A DNA stretch of 64,000 nt from Pseudomonas viridiflava (GCA_900596015.1 UVIF01000002.1:186001-250000), one strand, 5' to 3'. Counted from the first letter of the stretch, positions 49,425-60,007 are shown. Notes: generated from the letters alone by a model not told the origin. Translations and numbers: made by a program.

Positions 49425-50377
49425 GGCTGCTCTCCAAAAAGCGCCAACGCGCGCAGGCACGCTTCGCGGTGTGCATCGCCGCTGGCAGTGGCCAGCCGAT
49501 TGCCGGGCAGCTGCAAGGCGAACGGCCGCTGTTCGCGGGACAGGGCCAGTACCCAATAGCAGAGGCGCGACAAGCGCTGCTCGACATCGCCGCCCAGAGC
49601 CACGAAGTCCAGGCACAGCTCCTGACCGCGCAGGTCGGCAAAGTCCTTGACCAGCAGCCCTTCACCACGCGACCAGGCCTTCCAGTGCATGCGCCGCCAG
49701 GAGTCGCCAGGCTGGTACTGCTTGAGACCCTGAAAATCATCCACGCCCTGGCCGTGCAGACGCTGCGCCTGGTCTTCGATGTCGGCCGACTCGCTGTGCA
49801 ACGTCGGCACCTCGCCTTGCAGGGGCTGGGGATACACCAGCACGCGCTGGCCCAGATCGACCCAGGTCCAGGCCATCAGCACGCCCAACGGAAAGCTGGT
49901 CTCCACGCGCATGCGCGGTGCTGCCAGCCAGCCGCGACGCTCGGTAGGCAGGCTCAATTCCAGCGCCTGTACATGATCGGGTGCAACGTCGCTGCGTTGC
50001 AGCTGCCGGGCATCCCAGCCGACGCCGATGGCCTGGTGATCCTTGCCGCCGCTTTCCAGGCGCAGACCGAAGCGCGCCTGCTCGCCGACGAATACCGACG
50101 TGGCGCCATTGCCACTGACGAGCAGGCCGCTGAGGTTGCGATAGGTGTGCAGAATGGCCACGACGAACACCGAGCCCAGCAGGAATACCAAGGCGTAGGC
50201 GAGGCTATTCTGGTAGTTGATCGCGGCAAGGAACATCAGCAGCAAGACGACGATAAAGCCCATGCCGCTGCGGCTGGGGACGATGAAGATTCGACGCTGG
50301 TCGAGCTCGATGCGCGGCGCCGCTGGCAGCCGGCGCACCTGCCAGCGGCGCCAGCGCTCGCCCAGCCTGCGCTTCAC
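49421..50377 (-). CDS. DUF58 family protein
   Basis: 318 residues from GTG at 50377, which overlaps the moxR stop (GTGA) and has GGAGG 10 bases upstream. It has two N-terminal membrane helices (GMGFIVVLLLMFLAAINYQNSLAYALVFLLG). A cytoplasmic domain carries the DUF58 signature DDFQGLKQYQPGDSWRRMHWKAWSR. DUF58 proteins accompany MoxR ATPases and often have a von Willebrand-like domain; here that part is short. Probably an adaptor between MoxR and TgpA. Confidence 0.88.
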   Translation of the reverse strand: MKRRLGERWRRWQVRRLPAAPRIELDQRRIFIVPSRSGMGFIVVLLLMFLAAINYQNSLAYALVFLLGSVFVVAILHTYRNLSGLLVSGNGATSVFVGEQARFGLRLESGGKDHQAIGVGWDARQLQRSDVAPDHVQALELSLPTERRGWLAAPRMRVETSFPLGVLMAWTWVDLGQRVLVYPQPLQGEVPTLHSESADIEDQAQRLHGQGVDDFQGLKQYQPGDSWRRMHWKAWSRGEGLLVKDFADLRGQELCLDFVALGGDVEQRLSRLCYWVLALSREQRPFALQLPGNRLATASGDAHREACLRALALFGEQP

Positions 50378-51291
50378 AGCGCAGGCACCTCCCGCAGCAG
50401 CCACTGCACCAGCGCCCCGCCCCCTTGCCCGGCGGGGTCGGCGCGCTCGCGCAGGCGATGACTGACCACCGACGGCAGCACGGCTTGCACGTCTTCGGGA
50501 ATCACGTAGTCGCGGCCGATCAGCAACGCCCAGGCCTTGGCGGCAGCGAGCAGCGCCAGGCTGCCGCGCGGCGACAGCCCGTAGGCAAACTGGGGCTGGC
50601 TGCGGGTGGCTTCCACCAGGCGCAGTACGTAATCGACCAAGGCGTCGCTGGCGCGTACCGCACGCGCCTGGGCTTGCAGCGCGGCCAACTGCGCATGATC
50701 GAGCACTGCATTCATGCGCGGCAGCAGATCGCGTCGCGCTTCGCCCATCAGCAGGGCTTTCTCTGCGGCCTTGGCCGGGTAGCCGAGCGACAGGCGCATG
50801 AGAAAGCGGTCCAGCTGCGATTCGGGCAGTGCGAACGTACCGCCCTGAGTCGTGGGGTTCTGCGTGGCGATGACGAAAAATGGCTGGGGCAGTGGCCGGG
50901 TGGCACCCTCGATGGTGACCTGGCCTTCTTCCATCGCTTCGAGCAAGGCACTCTGGCTTTTCGGGGTGGCGCGGTTGATTTCGTCCGCCAGCACCAGTTC
51001 GGCGAAGATCGGCCCAGGGTGGAACACGAAGCAGCCGCTGTCCTTGTCGAACACCGAAGTACCGAGGATGTCGCTGGGCAGCAGATCGGAAGTGAACTGG
51101 ATGCGCTGGAAACTCAGGCCCAGCACTTTGGCCAGGGTGTGGCTGAGGGTAGTCTTGCCCATGCCGGGCAGGTCCTCGATGAGCAGGTGACCATCGGCGA
51201 TCAGGCACGTCATTGCCAGGCGAACCTGGGTTTCCTTGCCCAGCAGGACTTCGTTGACCGCTTGCAGGCACTCATCCAGTCGACTGCGCAT
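50374..51291 (-). CDS. MoxR-family AAA+ ATPase
   Basis: 305 residues from the ATG at 51291 with GGAG 8 bases upstream; a GTG at 51300 is less well placed. Walker A is EDLPGMGKTTLSHTLA, Walker B LVLADEINRATPKSQSALLEAMEE, followed by sensor 1 IATQNPTTQGGTFALPESQLDRF and a C-terminal sensor 2 domain. MoxR ATPases act as chaperones that mature or activate partner complexes. First gene of the moxR-DUF58-tgpA operon; both junctions overlap by 4 bases. Confidence 0.93.
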   Translation of the reverse strand: MRSRLDECLQAVNEVLLGKETQVRLAMTCLIADGHLLIEDLPGMGKTTLSHTLAKVLGLSFQRIQFTSDLLPSDILGTSVFDKDSGCFVFHPGPIFAELVLADEINRATPKSQSALLEAMEEGQVTIEGATRPLPQPFFVIATQNPTTQGGTFALPESQLDRFLMRLSLGYPAKAAEKALLMGEARRDLLPRMNAVLDHAQLAALQAQARAVRASDALVDYVLRLVEATRSQPQFAYGLSPRGSLALLAAAKAWALLIGRDYVIPEDVQAVLPSVVSHRLRERADPAGQGGGALVQWLLREVPAL

Positions 51292-51368
51292 GGCAGACAC
51301 TCCTTGTCGATACTACGTCTGCAGAACGCGCCCGGCGCCTTGCGGCGGCCCTGGGCGACTACCGTGCT

Positions 51369-51647
51369 TCAACGTCCGGCGCGTGACTCGCGAATGTAGA
51401 ACCGCGCCTTCTCGGCCTTGCTGGTGCAACCTTCGAACGCTTCGAACTGCTGCTGGGTCTTGGCCCCGGTGAGCAGCGACAGCGCCTTGGAATAGCTGAC
51501 GGTGCCGGCCAGGCCTTCGGCCTTGGCCAGATCGAGTTCATGCCAGGCACCATCGAGCTGCGTGGCGCAGCTGTCGCGGTAGGCGGTCTTGCCGGCACAA
51601 CCGCTCAAGGCCAGCGCCACCAGTGGCACACAGATCCAGGCTTTCAT
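51369..51647 (-). CDS. Small putative lipoprotein
   Basis: 92 residues from the ATG at 51647. The signal peptide ends with LALSGC, placing the lipidated Cys at residue 17. The mature protein has two further cysteines (DSCATQ and EGCTSK), which may form a disulfide, and is rich in Lys and Glu (ELDLAKAEGLAG, TSKAEKARFYI). It is predicted to reside in the outer membrane, as residue 18 is Ala rather than Asp. The function is unknown. It precedes moxR by 77 bases on the same strand and may share its transcript. Confidence 0.8.
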   Translation of the reverse strand: MKAWICVPLVALALSGCAGKTAYRDSCATQLDGAWHELDLAKAEGLAGTVSYSKALSLLTGAKTQQQFEAFEGCTSKAEKARFYIRESRAGR

Positions 51648-51755
51648 CGATGACACCTCGGGAAAAACATCAGGGTAATGCTGGGTCAGACGGTGTGCCA
51701 CCTAAAAAGTGCCGTTGCGTGAGTCCGTAGAGTGGCCTCCAGTGATGCGCGTTCA
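51648..51755. other. Gap upstream of the lipoprotein
   Basis: No gene is supported here. It is the left part of the 461-base gap that ends at kdpE; the rest is the repeat array. Confidence 0.5.
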
Positions 51756-52047
51756 TGTGGGAGCGGGTTCCTGTGGGAGCGGGTTCTACCCGCGAAGGCG
51801 TCGGCACCGGCACTGCCGGATTCGAATGTAAATCCGGGATTGATGGTGTGAGAGCTGGCGCTTTCGCGGGTAGAACCCGCTCCCACAGGGGGACGGTGTG
51901 GGTGCTGCGGCATTGATGGTGTGAGGGCTGGTGTCTTCGCGGGTAGAACCCGCTCCCACAGGGGGACGGTGTGGGTGCTGCGGGATTGATGGTGTGAGAG
52001 CTGGCGTCTTCGCGGGTAGAACCCGCTCCCACAGGGATGGCTACCAC
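51756..52047. repeat. REP array with 73-base tandem units
   Basis: A 16-base duplication TGTGGGAGCGGGTTC(C/T) occurs at 51756-51771 and 51772-51787, the second continuing into CTACCCGCGAAGG. Then three inverted REP cores TCGCGGGTAGAACCCGCTCC... lie at 51864-51887, 51937-51960 and 52010-52033, with an exact 73-base period. The spacer TTGATGGTGTGAG(A/G)GCTGG is shared by all. This is a BIME-like array between the lipoprotein and kdpE. Confidence 0.88.
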
Positions 52048-52108
52048 AAGGGTAGCTATCATAGGGATAGCTCCCACGGGGGATAGGTGTGGGCTGGGGA
52101 GCGGCGCG

Positions 52109-52831
52109 TCAGTCGGGGCTTGTCAGGCGGTAGCCGACGCCGGGTTCGGTGATGAGGAAGCGTGGGGCGGCGGGGTCGTCGCCGAGTTTCTGGCGCAGGT
52201 GGCCGACGACGATGCGCAGGTAGTGGGTGTCGTCGACATGGGTGGGGCCCCAGATATCCTTGAGCAGTTGCTGCTGGGTAATAACGCGCCCTGGATGGCG
52301 CGCCAGCTGCGCCAGCACCGCGTATTCCTTGCGGGTCAGGGCCACCGGCGCACCGTCGAGGACGACTCGGCGCAACGCCAGGTCGACCTGCAGAGGCCCC
52401 AATTGCAAGGCAGCCTCGAGCGTTTCGCTGCCGCTGGACTGACGCAACAACGCACGGACTCTGGCGAGGAACTCCTGAATGCCGAACGGCTTGGTCACAT
52501 AGTCGTTGGCGCCACCGTCCAGGGCCTGGACCTTCTGCGCCTCGCTGGCGCGGACCGAAAGCACCAGTACCGGCACGGCACTCCACTGGCGCAATTGCTC
52601 GAGCACCTGTTGGCCGTCCATGTCCGGCAGCCCCAGGTCCAGCACCACCAGGTCGGGGCGCAGCAGTGCGGCCTGACTCAGGCCCTCGGCACCGGTGCCC
52701 GCTTCGATCACCTTGTAGCCTTGAGAGGCCAGGCTGATGCGCAGGAACTTGCGAATCTGCGGTTCGTCGTCGATGACCAGCAGGGTGTAAGCCAGCGAAG
52801 TGCTGGCTTCAGAGGTGCTGAAAAGGCTCAT
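52109..52831 (-). CDS. kdpE: Response regulator KdpE
   Basis: 240 residues from the ATG at 52831 (MSLFSTSEAS). The receiver domain shows VIDDEPQIRKFLR, the phospho-acceptor Asp in LVVLDLGLPDMDG, the switch serine in VLVLSVRAS and Lys in VTKPFG. The C-terminal OmpR-type winged helix has LTRKEYAVLAQLARHPGRVITQQQLL and HYLRIVVGHLRQKLG. It activates kdpFABC when K+ is low or ionic strength high. It starts 2 bases after kdpD stops. The tail runs into the repeat array. Confidence 0.96.
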   Translation of the reverse strand: MSLFSTSEASTSLAYTLLVIDDEPQIRKFLRISLASQGYKVIEAGTGAEGLSQAALLRPDLVVLDLGLPDMDGQQVLEQLRQWSAVPVLVLSVRASEAQKVQALDGGANDYVTKPFGIQEFLARVRALLRQSSGSETLEAALQLGPLQVDLALRRVVLDGAPVALTRKEYAVLAQLARHPGRVITQQQLLKDIWGPTHVDDTHYLRIVVGHLRQKLGDDPAAPRFLITEPGVGYRLTSPD

Positions 52832-52833
52832 GC

Positions 52834-55470
52834 TCAGGTGTCCGGCTCCGCGCCCGGTTGAGCGCGCAACGGCAAGCATAAGGCGATGCAGGTGCCATGG
52901 CCATCAATGCCGCTGGTCACTTCGACACGACCGCCATGGGCGCCGACCATGCCCTGGCAGATCGCCAGGCCCAGCCCCGTGCCCTGCCCGCCCCGATCAC
53001 CCCGGGCAGCGGTGTAGAACATGTCGAATATCTTCGCGCGCTCGGCTTCGGGAATGCCGGGGCCCTCGTCGCTGACCGCAAGCACCAGGCTGTCGTCGCG
53101 CACGCTGGCCGACACCTGCAGGCGCCCGCCGAGCGGCGAGAACCGAGCGGCATTCTCCAGCACATTGACCAAGGCCTGCTCGATCAGCGCCGCATGCACA
53201 TGCAGCAGGGGCAATTGCGCAGGCACCTGCACCTGGACCTGCAACGGCGCCAGGGGTGCGCGCAATCGCGCCACTGCGCTGGCGACGATATCGCCGGCGG
53301 CCACCCAGTCGCGAGCCAGCTTGAGCGCGCCGTGGCCCAGGCGCGTCATGTCCAGCAGGTTCTGGATGTAGCGGTCCAGGCGCTCGGCTTCGTCGCGGGT
53401 GACTTCGAGCAAGGCCTGGCGATCGGCCGGCGCCAGCGCCGTGTCCAGGGCCAGCAGGCTGTCGATGCTGCCGCGCATGGCCGTCAGCGGCGTGCGCAAG
53501 TCATGGGACACCGAGGCCAGCAAGGCACTGCGCAACTGTTCGGTTTCACCGTGCAGGCGCGCCGCCTCCAGGTCATGGGCCAGGTTGGCCCGCGCCAGTG
53601 CCTGGGCCACCGGCTGCACCAGCGCTTCCAGCAGGCGTCGGCCATGGCCGTCGAGCCGCCCGGCCTGCCGTTCGCTCACCGCCAGCAGCGCCAGCACCTG
53701 CCCTTCCAGGGTCACCGGCAACCACCACCAGCGCCCGGCCGGCAACGTCGCGGTGCCCAGCCCGGCGGGCTGGGCGTGGTTGCCGGCCCACTGCGCGGCG
53801 GCCAGTTCGGTGGTCGAGAACTGCGCTGTGCTGCTGTGGGCCATCTTCCAGCCCTGCTCGCCGCGCTCAAGCAGGCAGATGTCCAGACCGGGCCAACCGT
53901 GCAGGTGCTGCGCGGCCGCGCTGAACACCGCCTGGCGGTCGGTCGCCGCCGCCAGCAGCCGGGACAGCTCCAGCAGTTGCGCGGTGTGCGCCTGGGTTTC
54001 GCGCAGGGCACTGAGCTGCTGACGCTGGCGGGCCGCCAGATTGCCCGTGAGCGCCGCCATCAGCAGAAAGAACAGCAGGGTCAAGACGTCTTCCTGACGC
54101 TGGATGCTCAGGGAGAAGTTGGGCGGAATGAACAGAAAGTCGTACGCTAGGAACGACAGCGAAGCGCAGCTCAGCGCCGGCCCCGGGCTGCTGCGTACCG
54201 CCACCAGCAACACAGCGGCGAGAAACACCAGAGAGATATTGGGCAGGTCCAGCACCTGCGCCACCGCCCAGGCCAGCCCGCTGGCCAGCAGCGTGGCGGT
54301 CAGCGCCAGGGCATATTCGCGCCAGCGCCCAACGGGCCGCGGACGCCGCGGTTGCGGCGCATGCTCTTGAGTTCGCGCCAGTACGTTGATCTCGATGCCG
54401 CTGGGCTGGCGCAGCAAGCGCTCGGCCAGGCCCGCGCCGAAGCGGCGTCGACGCGACTGGCCGACCAGCACCAGATTGGCGCGACGGTCGGCAGCATGCT
54501 GCAGCAAGGTCCTGGCCACTTCCGCATCGCGCAGCTCCACCACCTCGCCGCCCAGGCGCTCGGCCATCTGCTGGGCCAGCTGCAGGCGCTGGCGCGCCGC
54601 TTCGTCGAGCAGCGCGCCGTTATCCACATGAACCACGGACCACGGCAGATGGCGACGACGCGCGACGCGGCTGGCGTGGCGTACCAGGCGCTCGGCCTGC
54701 TCGTCGCCGGCAATGCCCACCAGCAGCCGTCCACGGACGCTGGGCGTCTGCTGGCCGAGGCTGCGATACCCTTCGTGCAGATCGTCGTCGACCTGCGCCG
54801 CGGCGGTCTGCATGGCCAGCTCGCGCAGGGCGCTGAGGTTGGTCTGGGTAAAGAACGCGTCGATGGCCGCGCGCGCCTGCTCGGGCACGTACACCTTGCC
54901 CTCGCGCAGGCGTTCGAGCAGCTCGCGCGGCGGCAGGTCGATCAGCAGCAGATCGTCGGCTTCCTGCACCACCCAATCGGGCAAAGTTTCACGCACCTGC
55001 ACGCCGGTGATGGTCTGAACCTGGTCGTTCAGGCTTTCCAGGTGTTGCACGTTGACCGTGGTGTAGACGTCGATACCGGCGGCGAGCAGTTCCTGCACGT
55101 CCTGCCAGCGCTTGGCGTGGCGGCTGCCGGGGGCATTACTGTGCGCCAGTTCGTCGACCAGTACCAAGGCCGGACGGGCAGCGAGCACCGCGTCCAGGTC
55201 CATTTCCTCCAGCATCACATCGCGGTACTGGCAGCGCAGCAGTGCCTGCTGCGGCAGGCCGACCAGCAGCGCTTCGGTTTCCGCGCGACCGTGGGTCTGC
55301 ACCACCGCAGCCAGCACGACGACGCCCTGGCGCTGACGGGCATGGGCGGCCTGCAGCATGGCGTAGGTCTTGCCAACGCCGGGGGCAGCGCCCAGAAACA
55401 CTTTCAAACGCCCACGCCCAGCGCTGGGCAAGGCAGCCAGCAGGGCATCGGCACGGCCGGAATCACTCAT
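52834..55470 (-). CDS. kdpD: Sensor histidine kinase KdpD
   Basis: 878 residues, full length. The N-terminal KdpD domain has a P-loop (GAAPGVGKTYAMLQAA) and LVDELAHSNAPGSRH. A universal-stress-like domain (GRLLVGIAGDEQAERLVRHA) follows. Four closely spaced membrane helices lie near residues 385-490, then a GAF-like region. The kinase core has the H-box SHDLRTPLTAMRGS, N-box NVLENAARFS and G-boxes DEGPGIPEAE and GTGLGLAICQG. It senses K+ limitation at the inner membrane and phosphorylates KdpE. Confidence 0.97.
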   Translation of the reverse strand: MSDSGRADALLAALPSAGRGRLKVFLGAAPGVGKTYAMLQAAHARQRQGVVVLAAVVQTHGRAETEALLVGLPQQALLRCQYRDVMLEEMDLDAVLAARPALVLVDELAHSNAPGSRHAKRWQDVQELLAAGIDVYTTVNVQHLESLNDQVQTITGVQVRETLPDWVVQEADDLLLIDLPPRELLERLREGKVYVPEQARAAIDAFFTQTNLSALRELAMQTAAAQVDDDLHEGYRSLGQQTPSVRGRLLVGIAGDEQAERLVRHASRVARRRHLPWSVVHVDNGALLDEAARQRLQLAQQMAERLGGEVVELRDAEVARTLLQHAADRRANLVLVGQSRRRRFGAGLAERLLRQPSGIEINVLARTQEHAPQPRRPRPVGRWREYALALTATLLASGLAWAVAQVLDLPNISLVFLAAVLLVAVRSSPGPALSCASLSFLAYDFLFIPPNFSLSIQRQEDVLTLLFFLLMAALTGNLAARQRQQLSALRETQAHTAQLLELSRLLAAATDRQAVFSAAAQHLHGWPGLDICLLERGEQGWKMAHSSTAQFSTTELAAAQWAGNHAQPAGLGTATLPAGRWWWLPVTLEGQVLALLAVSERQAGRLDGHGRRLLEALVQPVAQALARANLAHDLEAARLHGETEQLRSALLASVSHDLRTPLTAMRGSIDSLLALDTALAPADRQALLEVTRDEAERLDRYIQNLLDMTRLGHGALKLARDWVAAGDIVASAVARLRAPLAPLQVQVQVPAQLPLLHVHAALIEQALVNVLENAARFSPLGGRLQVSASVRDDSLVLAVSDEGPGIPEAERAKIFDMFYTAARGDRGGQGTGLGLAICQGMVGAHGGRVEVTSGIDGHGTCIALCLPLRAQPGAEPDT

Positions 55471-55485
55471 GGTGCAGGCTCGTCA

Positions 55486-56049
55486 TCATCGGGACTGCGA
55501 CGGTAGCCGATCCAGCGCCTGGTTCAAAGCCAGTACGTTGACCACGGCCGGGCCGATGAGGGGCGATCGGGTATGCGCCTGCACCAACGCGCGCAGGGTC
55601 GACTCGGGCAGGCCGCGTTCGCGCGCCACCCTGGAGACCTGATAGCTCACCGCTGCCGGTGGCAGATCAGGGTCCAGGCCACTGGCCGAGGTGGTCAACA
55701 GCGCCAGCGGAACCGGACCTTGTTGCGCATCGAACTGTTCATCGGCCTGCGCCAGCACGCGAGTGCCCAGTGCGGGATTGCTCGGCGCCAGGTTGCTCGC
55801 ACCGCTGGCGAGCGTGGCGTAGTCCGCCGCCGAAGGCCGTGAATGAAACCATCGCTCATCGGTAAAGGCCTGGGCGAGCAAAGCGGAACCGCGCACCTCG
55901 CCCTGCGCATCGCGCACCAGGCTGCCGTTGGCCTGGGTAGAGAATGCCAACTGGCCTACCGCCCACACCAGCAGTGGATAGGCCCCGCCGGTGAGCAGGG
56001 TCATCAGCAGAATCAGGCTCAAGGCCGGACGCAACAAACTGTTCATCAT
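55486..56049 (-). CDS. kdpC: Potassium-transporting ATPase subunit KdpC
   Basis: 187 residues with one N-terminal membrane helix ([29 protein letters not shown]) and a periplasmic domain. Conserved family segments include [46 protein letters not shown] and VLALNQALD. It assists ATP binding and complex assembly of the P-type K+ pump. The start may be the first or second Met (MMNS). Spacing is 13 bases to kdpB and 15 to kdpD. Confidence 0.96.
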   Translation of the reverse strand: MMNSLLRPALSLILLMTLLTGGAYPLLVWAVGQLAFSTQANGSLVRDAQGEVRGSALLAQAFTDERWFHSRPSAADYATLASGASNLAPSNPALGTRVLAQADEQFDAQQGPVPLALLTTSASGLDPDLPPAAVSYQVSRVARERGLPESTLRALVQAHTRSPLIGPAVVNVLALNQALDRLPSQSR

Positions 56050-56062
56050 TCAAGCTCCAGGG

Positions 56063-58117
56063 TCAGACCAGGTGCAAAGCGGTGAGGACGATATCGATGG
56101 CCTTGATGCCGATGAAAGGCACCACCAGGCCACCCAGGCCATAGATCAGCACGTTGCGCCGCAACAACTGCGCAGCACTGTTGGCTTGCACCCGCACACC
56201 GCGCAGGGCCAGGGGAATCAACACGATGATGATCAACGCGTTGAAGACGATGGCCGAAAGGATCGCGCTTTGCGGGCTGGCCAGGTTCATTACGTTGAGC
56301 ACGCCCAGGGACGGGTACACCGCGGCGAACAGTGCCGGCAGGATGGCGAAATATTTCGCGACGTCGTTGGCGATTGAAAAGGTGGTCAGCGCACCGCGGG
56401 TTACCAGCAGCTCCTTGCCGATGCGCACGATGTCCAGCAGCTTGGTCGGGTCGCTGTCCAGATCGACCATGTTCGCTGCCTCGCGCGCAGCCTGGGTGCC
56501 ATCGTTCATCGCCACGCCAACGTCGGCCTGGGCCAGCGCGGGCGCGTCGTTGGCGCCATCGCCGCACATCGCCACCAGCCGCCCATCGGCCTGTTCCCGG
56601 CGAATGCGCGCCAGTTTCTTCTGCGGCGTGGCCTCGGCCAGCACATCGTCGACGCCGGCTTCGGCGGCGATGGCCGCCGCGGTCAGTGGGTTGTCGCCGG
56701 TCACCATGACGGTGCGGATGCCCAGCTTGCGCAACTGCTCGAAGCGCTCGCGAATGCCCGGCTTGACCACATCCTTCAAGTGGATCGCCCCCAGCAATTG
56801 CTTGTCTCGGCACACCAGCAGCGGCGTGCCGCCACTTTGCGCGATGCGCTCGATATGGTCAGCCAGTGCGGCCGGAAGCTGCGCCCTGGACTGGCCGATG
56901 TATGCCAGCAGCGAATCGACTGCGCCCTTGCGGTAGCACTGCTGGTCGAGGTCGACGCCGGACAGGCGCGTCTGCGCGCTGAACGGCACCGACTGCCAGC
57001 GCTCGGCGGACGGCTCGTCGACGCTGAACGACGGGCGGATGAACTCGACCACCGAACGCCCCTCCGCCGTTTCATCGCCCAGCGAAGCCAACAGCGCACC
57101 TTCGGCCATCTGCGCATCGCTGACGCCGGGGGCGGCGTACAAAGCGCTGCACCGGCGGTTGCCGAAGGTGATGGTGCCGGTCTTGTCGAGCAGCAGCACA
57201 TGAACGTCGCCGGCCGCTTCCACCGCGCGCCCGGACTTGGCCACGACGTTGAGCCTTACCAGGCGGTCCATGCCGGCGATGCCGATGGCCGACAGCAGGC
57301 CGGCGATGGTGGTCGGAATCAGCGTCACCAGCAGTGCCAGGAGAAACACCAGGGGCAGGCTGTGCCCGGAGAAGCGGGCAAACGGCTGCAGGGTCACCAC
57401 CACCAGCAGGAAGACCATGGTCAGGCCGATCAGCAGGATATCCAGCGCCACTTCGTTGGGGGTTTTCTGGCGCTTTGCGCCTTCCACCAGCGCAATCATC
57501 CGGTCCAGGGTCGATTCACCGGGGTCGGTGCTGATCTCGATCAGCAGCCAGTCGGACACCACCAGGGTGTTGCCGGTGACCGCCGAGCGATCGCCGCCCG
57601 ATTCTCGGATCACCGGTGCCGATTCGCCAGTGATGGCGGCTTCGTTGACCGCAGCGATGCCCTCACGCACCTCGCCGTCGCCGGGGATCATCTGCCCGGC
57701 TTCGACCCGCACCACATCGCCCTTGCGCAGGACAGTGGCGGCGACGGTTTCGAAACTGCCGTCGGCGCACTGTCGGCGTGCCTGCAAACCCTGGCTGCCG
57801 GCCTTCAGGCTGTCGGCGCGCGCCCTGCCGCGGCCCTCGGCCAAGGCTTCGGCAAAATTGGCGAACAACAGGGTGAACCACAGCCACACGGCAATCTGTA
57901 CGGCGACCCCGGCCGGCACCGCTGGGTCAGGCAGCAGGCACAGGCCGGTGGTCAATACAGCGCACAACTCCACCACCAACAGCACGGGGCTGCGCAGCAG
58001 TCGCCGCGGGTCGAGCTTGACGAAGGCTTGCAGCAGCGCCGGTCGCCACAAGGCACTCAGGGTGGCCCCGGCGGACGGAGAGGGTTGCATGGCAGCGGCA
58101 ACGGTCGATCGGTTCAT
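56063..58117 (-). CDS. kdpB: Potassium-transporting P-type ATPase subunit KdpB
   Basis: 684 residues, standard size. P-type ATPase motifs are the TGES actuator loop ([17 protein letters not shown]), the phosphorylation site [14 protein letters not shown], the hinge [10 protein letters not shown] and [24 protein letters not shown]. It is the catalytic inner-membrane subunit that hydrolyses ATP to drive K+ import through KdpA. An uninterrupted frame with all key residues indicates an active pump. Confidence 0.97.
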   Translation of the reverse strand: MNRSTVAAAMQPSPSAGATLSALWRPALLQAFVKLDPRRLLRSPVLLVVELCAVLTTGLCLLPDPAVPAGVAVQIAVWLWFTLLFANFAEALAEGRGRARADSLKAGSQGLQARRQCADGSFETVAATVLRKGDVVRVEAGQMIPGDGEVREGIAAVNEAAITGESAPVIRESGGDRSAVTGNTLVVSDWLLIEISTDPGESTLDRMIALVEGAKRQKTPNEVALDILLIGLTMVFLLVVVTLQPFARFSGHSLPLVFLLALLVTLIPTTIAGLLSAIGIAGMDRLVRLNVVAKSGRAVEAAGDVHVLLLDKTGTITFGNRRCSALYAAPGVSDAQMAEGALLASLGDETAEGRSVVEFIRPSFSVDEPSAERWQSVPFSAQTRLSGVDLDQQCYRKGAVDSLLAYIGQSRAQLPAALADHIERIAQSGGTPLLVCRDKQLLGAIHLKDVVKPGIRERFEQLRKLGIRTVMVTGDNPLTAAAIAAEAGVDDVLAEATPQKKLARIRREQADGRLVAMCGDGANDAPALAQADVGVAMNDGTQAAREAANMVDLDSDPTKLLDIVRIGKELLVTRGALTTFSIANDVAKYFAILPALFAAVYPSLGVLNVMNLASPQSAILSAIVFNALIIIVLIPLALRGVRVQANSAAQLLRRNVLIYGLGGLVVPFIGIKAIDIVLTALHLV

Positions 58118-58127
58118 TGTCCAGGCC

Positions 58128-59822
58128 TCAGAAATACAGGTTCAAATGCTCGGCGATCGGCCCCAGGGCCAGCACCGGCAGGAAGGTCAGGCCGCCCACT
58201 ATCAGCAGGGTCACGGTCAGCAGGGTGATGAACAGCAGGCCATGGGTGGCGAAGCCGTCGGCGCTGGGCGCACTGGCGTTCTTGCTGGCCAGCGCGCCGG
58301 CCAGGGCAAGTACCGGCAGGATGTAGCCGAAGCGCCCGATCAGCATGCCCAGGCCCAGCATGAGGTTGTGAAAGGCGGTGTTGGCGGACAGGCCGGCGAA
58401 GGCCGAACCGTTGTTGGCACTGGCCGAGGTGTAGGCATACAGCAACTGCGTGAAGCCATGGGGCCCCGGATTGCTCACGGCGCTCGCCGGCCCCGGCAGG
58501 CTGACGGCGATGGCGCTGAGCACCAGCACGCCCACCGGCATCACCAGCAGACTCGCCACCAGCCAGCGGACCTCGCGCGCCTGCAGCTTCTTGCCCAGGT
58601 ACTCGGGGGTTCGACCGATCATCAGACCGGCCAGGAACACGGTCAGCAGCACGTTGAGCAGCATGCCGTAGAGCCCCGCGCCGACACCGCCGAAAATCAC
58701 CTCGCCGAGCATCATGTTGACCAGAGCGACCATCCCGGAGAGCGGGTTGAGGCTGTCGTGCATGGCATTGACCGAGCCGTTCGAGGCGGCCGTGGTGGTC
58801 ACCGACCAGAGCACACTGGCGGTGGTGCCAAAGCGGCTTTCCTTGCCTTCCAACGGGGCGGCCTGCTCGACCATGGCACTGGCCAGCAGTGGGTTGGGCT
58901 GCTGCTCGGCATACAGCGACAGCCCGATGCCCAGCAGCAACAGGGTCAGCATGCAGGCCAGAATCGCCCGGCTCTGGCGCAGGTCCTTGACGTAATGACC
59001 GAAGGTGAAGACCAGGGCTGCCGGGATGGTCAGAATGGCTGCCAATTCGAACAGGTTGCTCCACGCCGTGGGATTCTCGAACGGATGCGCCGAGTTGACC
59101 CCGAAGAATCCGCCGCCGTTGGTGCCCAACTGCTTGATGGCGATCTGGCTCGCAGCCGGGCCGAGCGGGATGGTCTGCGCGTTGCCTTGCAGGGTCAGCG
59201 CATCCACATAGGGGGCGAACGTCTGCGGCACGCCCTGCCATACGAGGAAAACGGCCAGCAGCAGGGCCAGCGGCAGCAAGCCATACAGGGTAGCGCGGGT
59301 GACATCGACCCAGAAGTTGCCAAGGGTACTGGCCGAGCGCCGGCTGATGCCGCGACACAGCGCTACCAGCACGGCCAGGCCGGTTGCGGCGCTGAGGAAA
59401 TTCTGCACGCCCAGCCCGGCCATCTGGCTGAGGTAGCTGAGCGAGGTTTCGCCGCTGTAGGCCTGCCAGTTGGTGTTGGCCATGAAGCTGACCGCGGTGC
59501 TGAACGCCAGGGTCCACTCCTGGCCGGGCAGGTGCTGGGGATTGAGCGGCAGGTAGCCTTGCAGCATGAGCAAGGCAAACAACACGCCGAACCCGGCCAG
59601 ATTGAAGGCGAGCAGAGCCAGGGCGTAGCGCTGCCAACTCTGCTGCTGTTGCGGGTCGATACCGGCAAACCGGTAGCAAAGCCTTTCCACGGGCTGCAGC
59701 GGTACGCTGAGCCAGGTGCGCTGGCCTTCCATGACCTTGTAGTAGAAACGTCCGAGCCAGGGCGCGGGCAGCAATACCAGGGCGAGGAAGGCCGCTATCA
59801 ATGCGAAATCGTGACTGTGCAT
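58128..59822 (-). CDS. kdpA: Potassium-transporting ATPase subunit KdpA
   Basis: 564 residues, about ten helices. The four pore loops carry glycine-rich selectivity signatures: [52 protein letters not shown] loop and [17 protein letters not shown]. It forms the K+ channel-like subunit of the Kdp complex. It lies 6 bases after kdpF and 10 before kdpB, a tight operon. Confidence 0.97.
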   Translation of the reverse strand: MHSHDFALIAAFLALVLLPAPWLGRFYYKVMEGQRTWLSVPLQPVERLCYRFAGIDPQQQQSWQRYALALLAFNLAGFGVLFALLMLQGYLPLNPQHLPGQEWTLAFSTAVSFMANTNWQAYSGETSLSYLSQMAGLGVQNFLSAATGLAVLVALCRGISRRSASTLGNFWVDVTRATLYGLLPLALLLAVFLVWQGVPQTFAPYVDALTLQGNAQTIPLGPAASQIAIKQLGTNGGGFFGVNSAHPFENPTAWSNLFELAAILTIPAALVFTFGHYVKDLRQSRAILACMLTLLLLGIGLSLYAEQQPNPLLASAMVEQAAPLEGKESRFGTTASVLWSVTTTAASNGSVNAMHDSLNPLSGMVALVNMMLGEVIFGGVGAGLYGMLLNVLLTVFLAGLMIGRTPEYLGKKLQAREVRWLVASLLVMPVGVLVLSAIAVSLPGPASAVSNPGPHGFTQLLYAYTSASANNGSAFAGLSANTAFHNLMLGLGMLIGRFGYILPVLALAGALASKNASAPSADGFATHGLLFITLLTVTLLIVGGLTFLPVLALGPIAEHLNLYF

Positions 59823-59828
59823 GACCGA

Positions 59829-59918
59829 CTAGCCTCCACTGGCGCGCAAGAGGGCAACGAGCAGGTACACGAACAAGCCGATGGCCAGCAGCAGGAACAG
59901 GCCGTCCAGAACAGACAT
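59829..59918 (-). CDS. kdpF: Kdp complex small membrane subunit KdpF
   Basis: 29 residues, a single hydrophobic helix beginning MSVLDGLFLLL and ending RASGG, matching the KdpF peptide that stabilises KdpABC. The ATG at 59918 is followed by an uninterrupted frame to TAG at 59829. An upstream in-frame extension was discarded because KdpF is always about this size. First gene of kdpFABCDE. Confidence 0.88.
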   Translation of the reverse strand: MSVLDGLFLLLAIGLFVYLLVALLRASGG

Positions 59919-60007
59919 GAGCAATATCTCCAGGCACGGCGGGCGCCGCTTGCCGACATTCTCCGAGGCCTGGGTGTAAAGGCGCGAGATCGATACCCCG
60001 GCGCTGC

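Noticed and set aside
51756..52047. CRISPR array
   Set aside because: Regular 73-base period, but the spacers are the same in every unit and the cores are REP palindromes. No cas genes.
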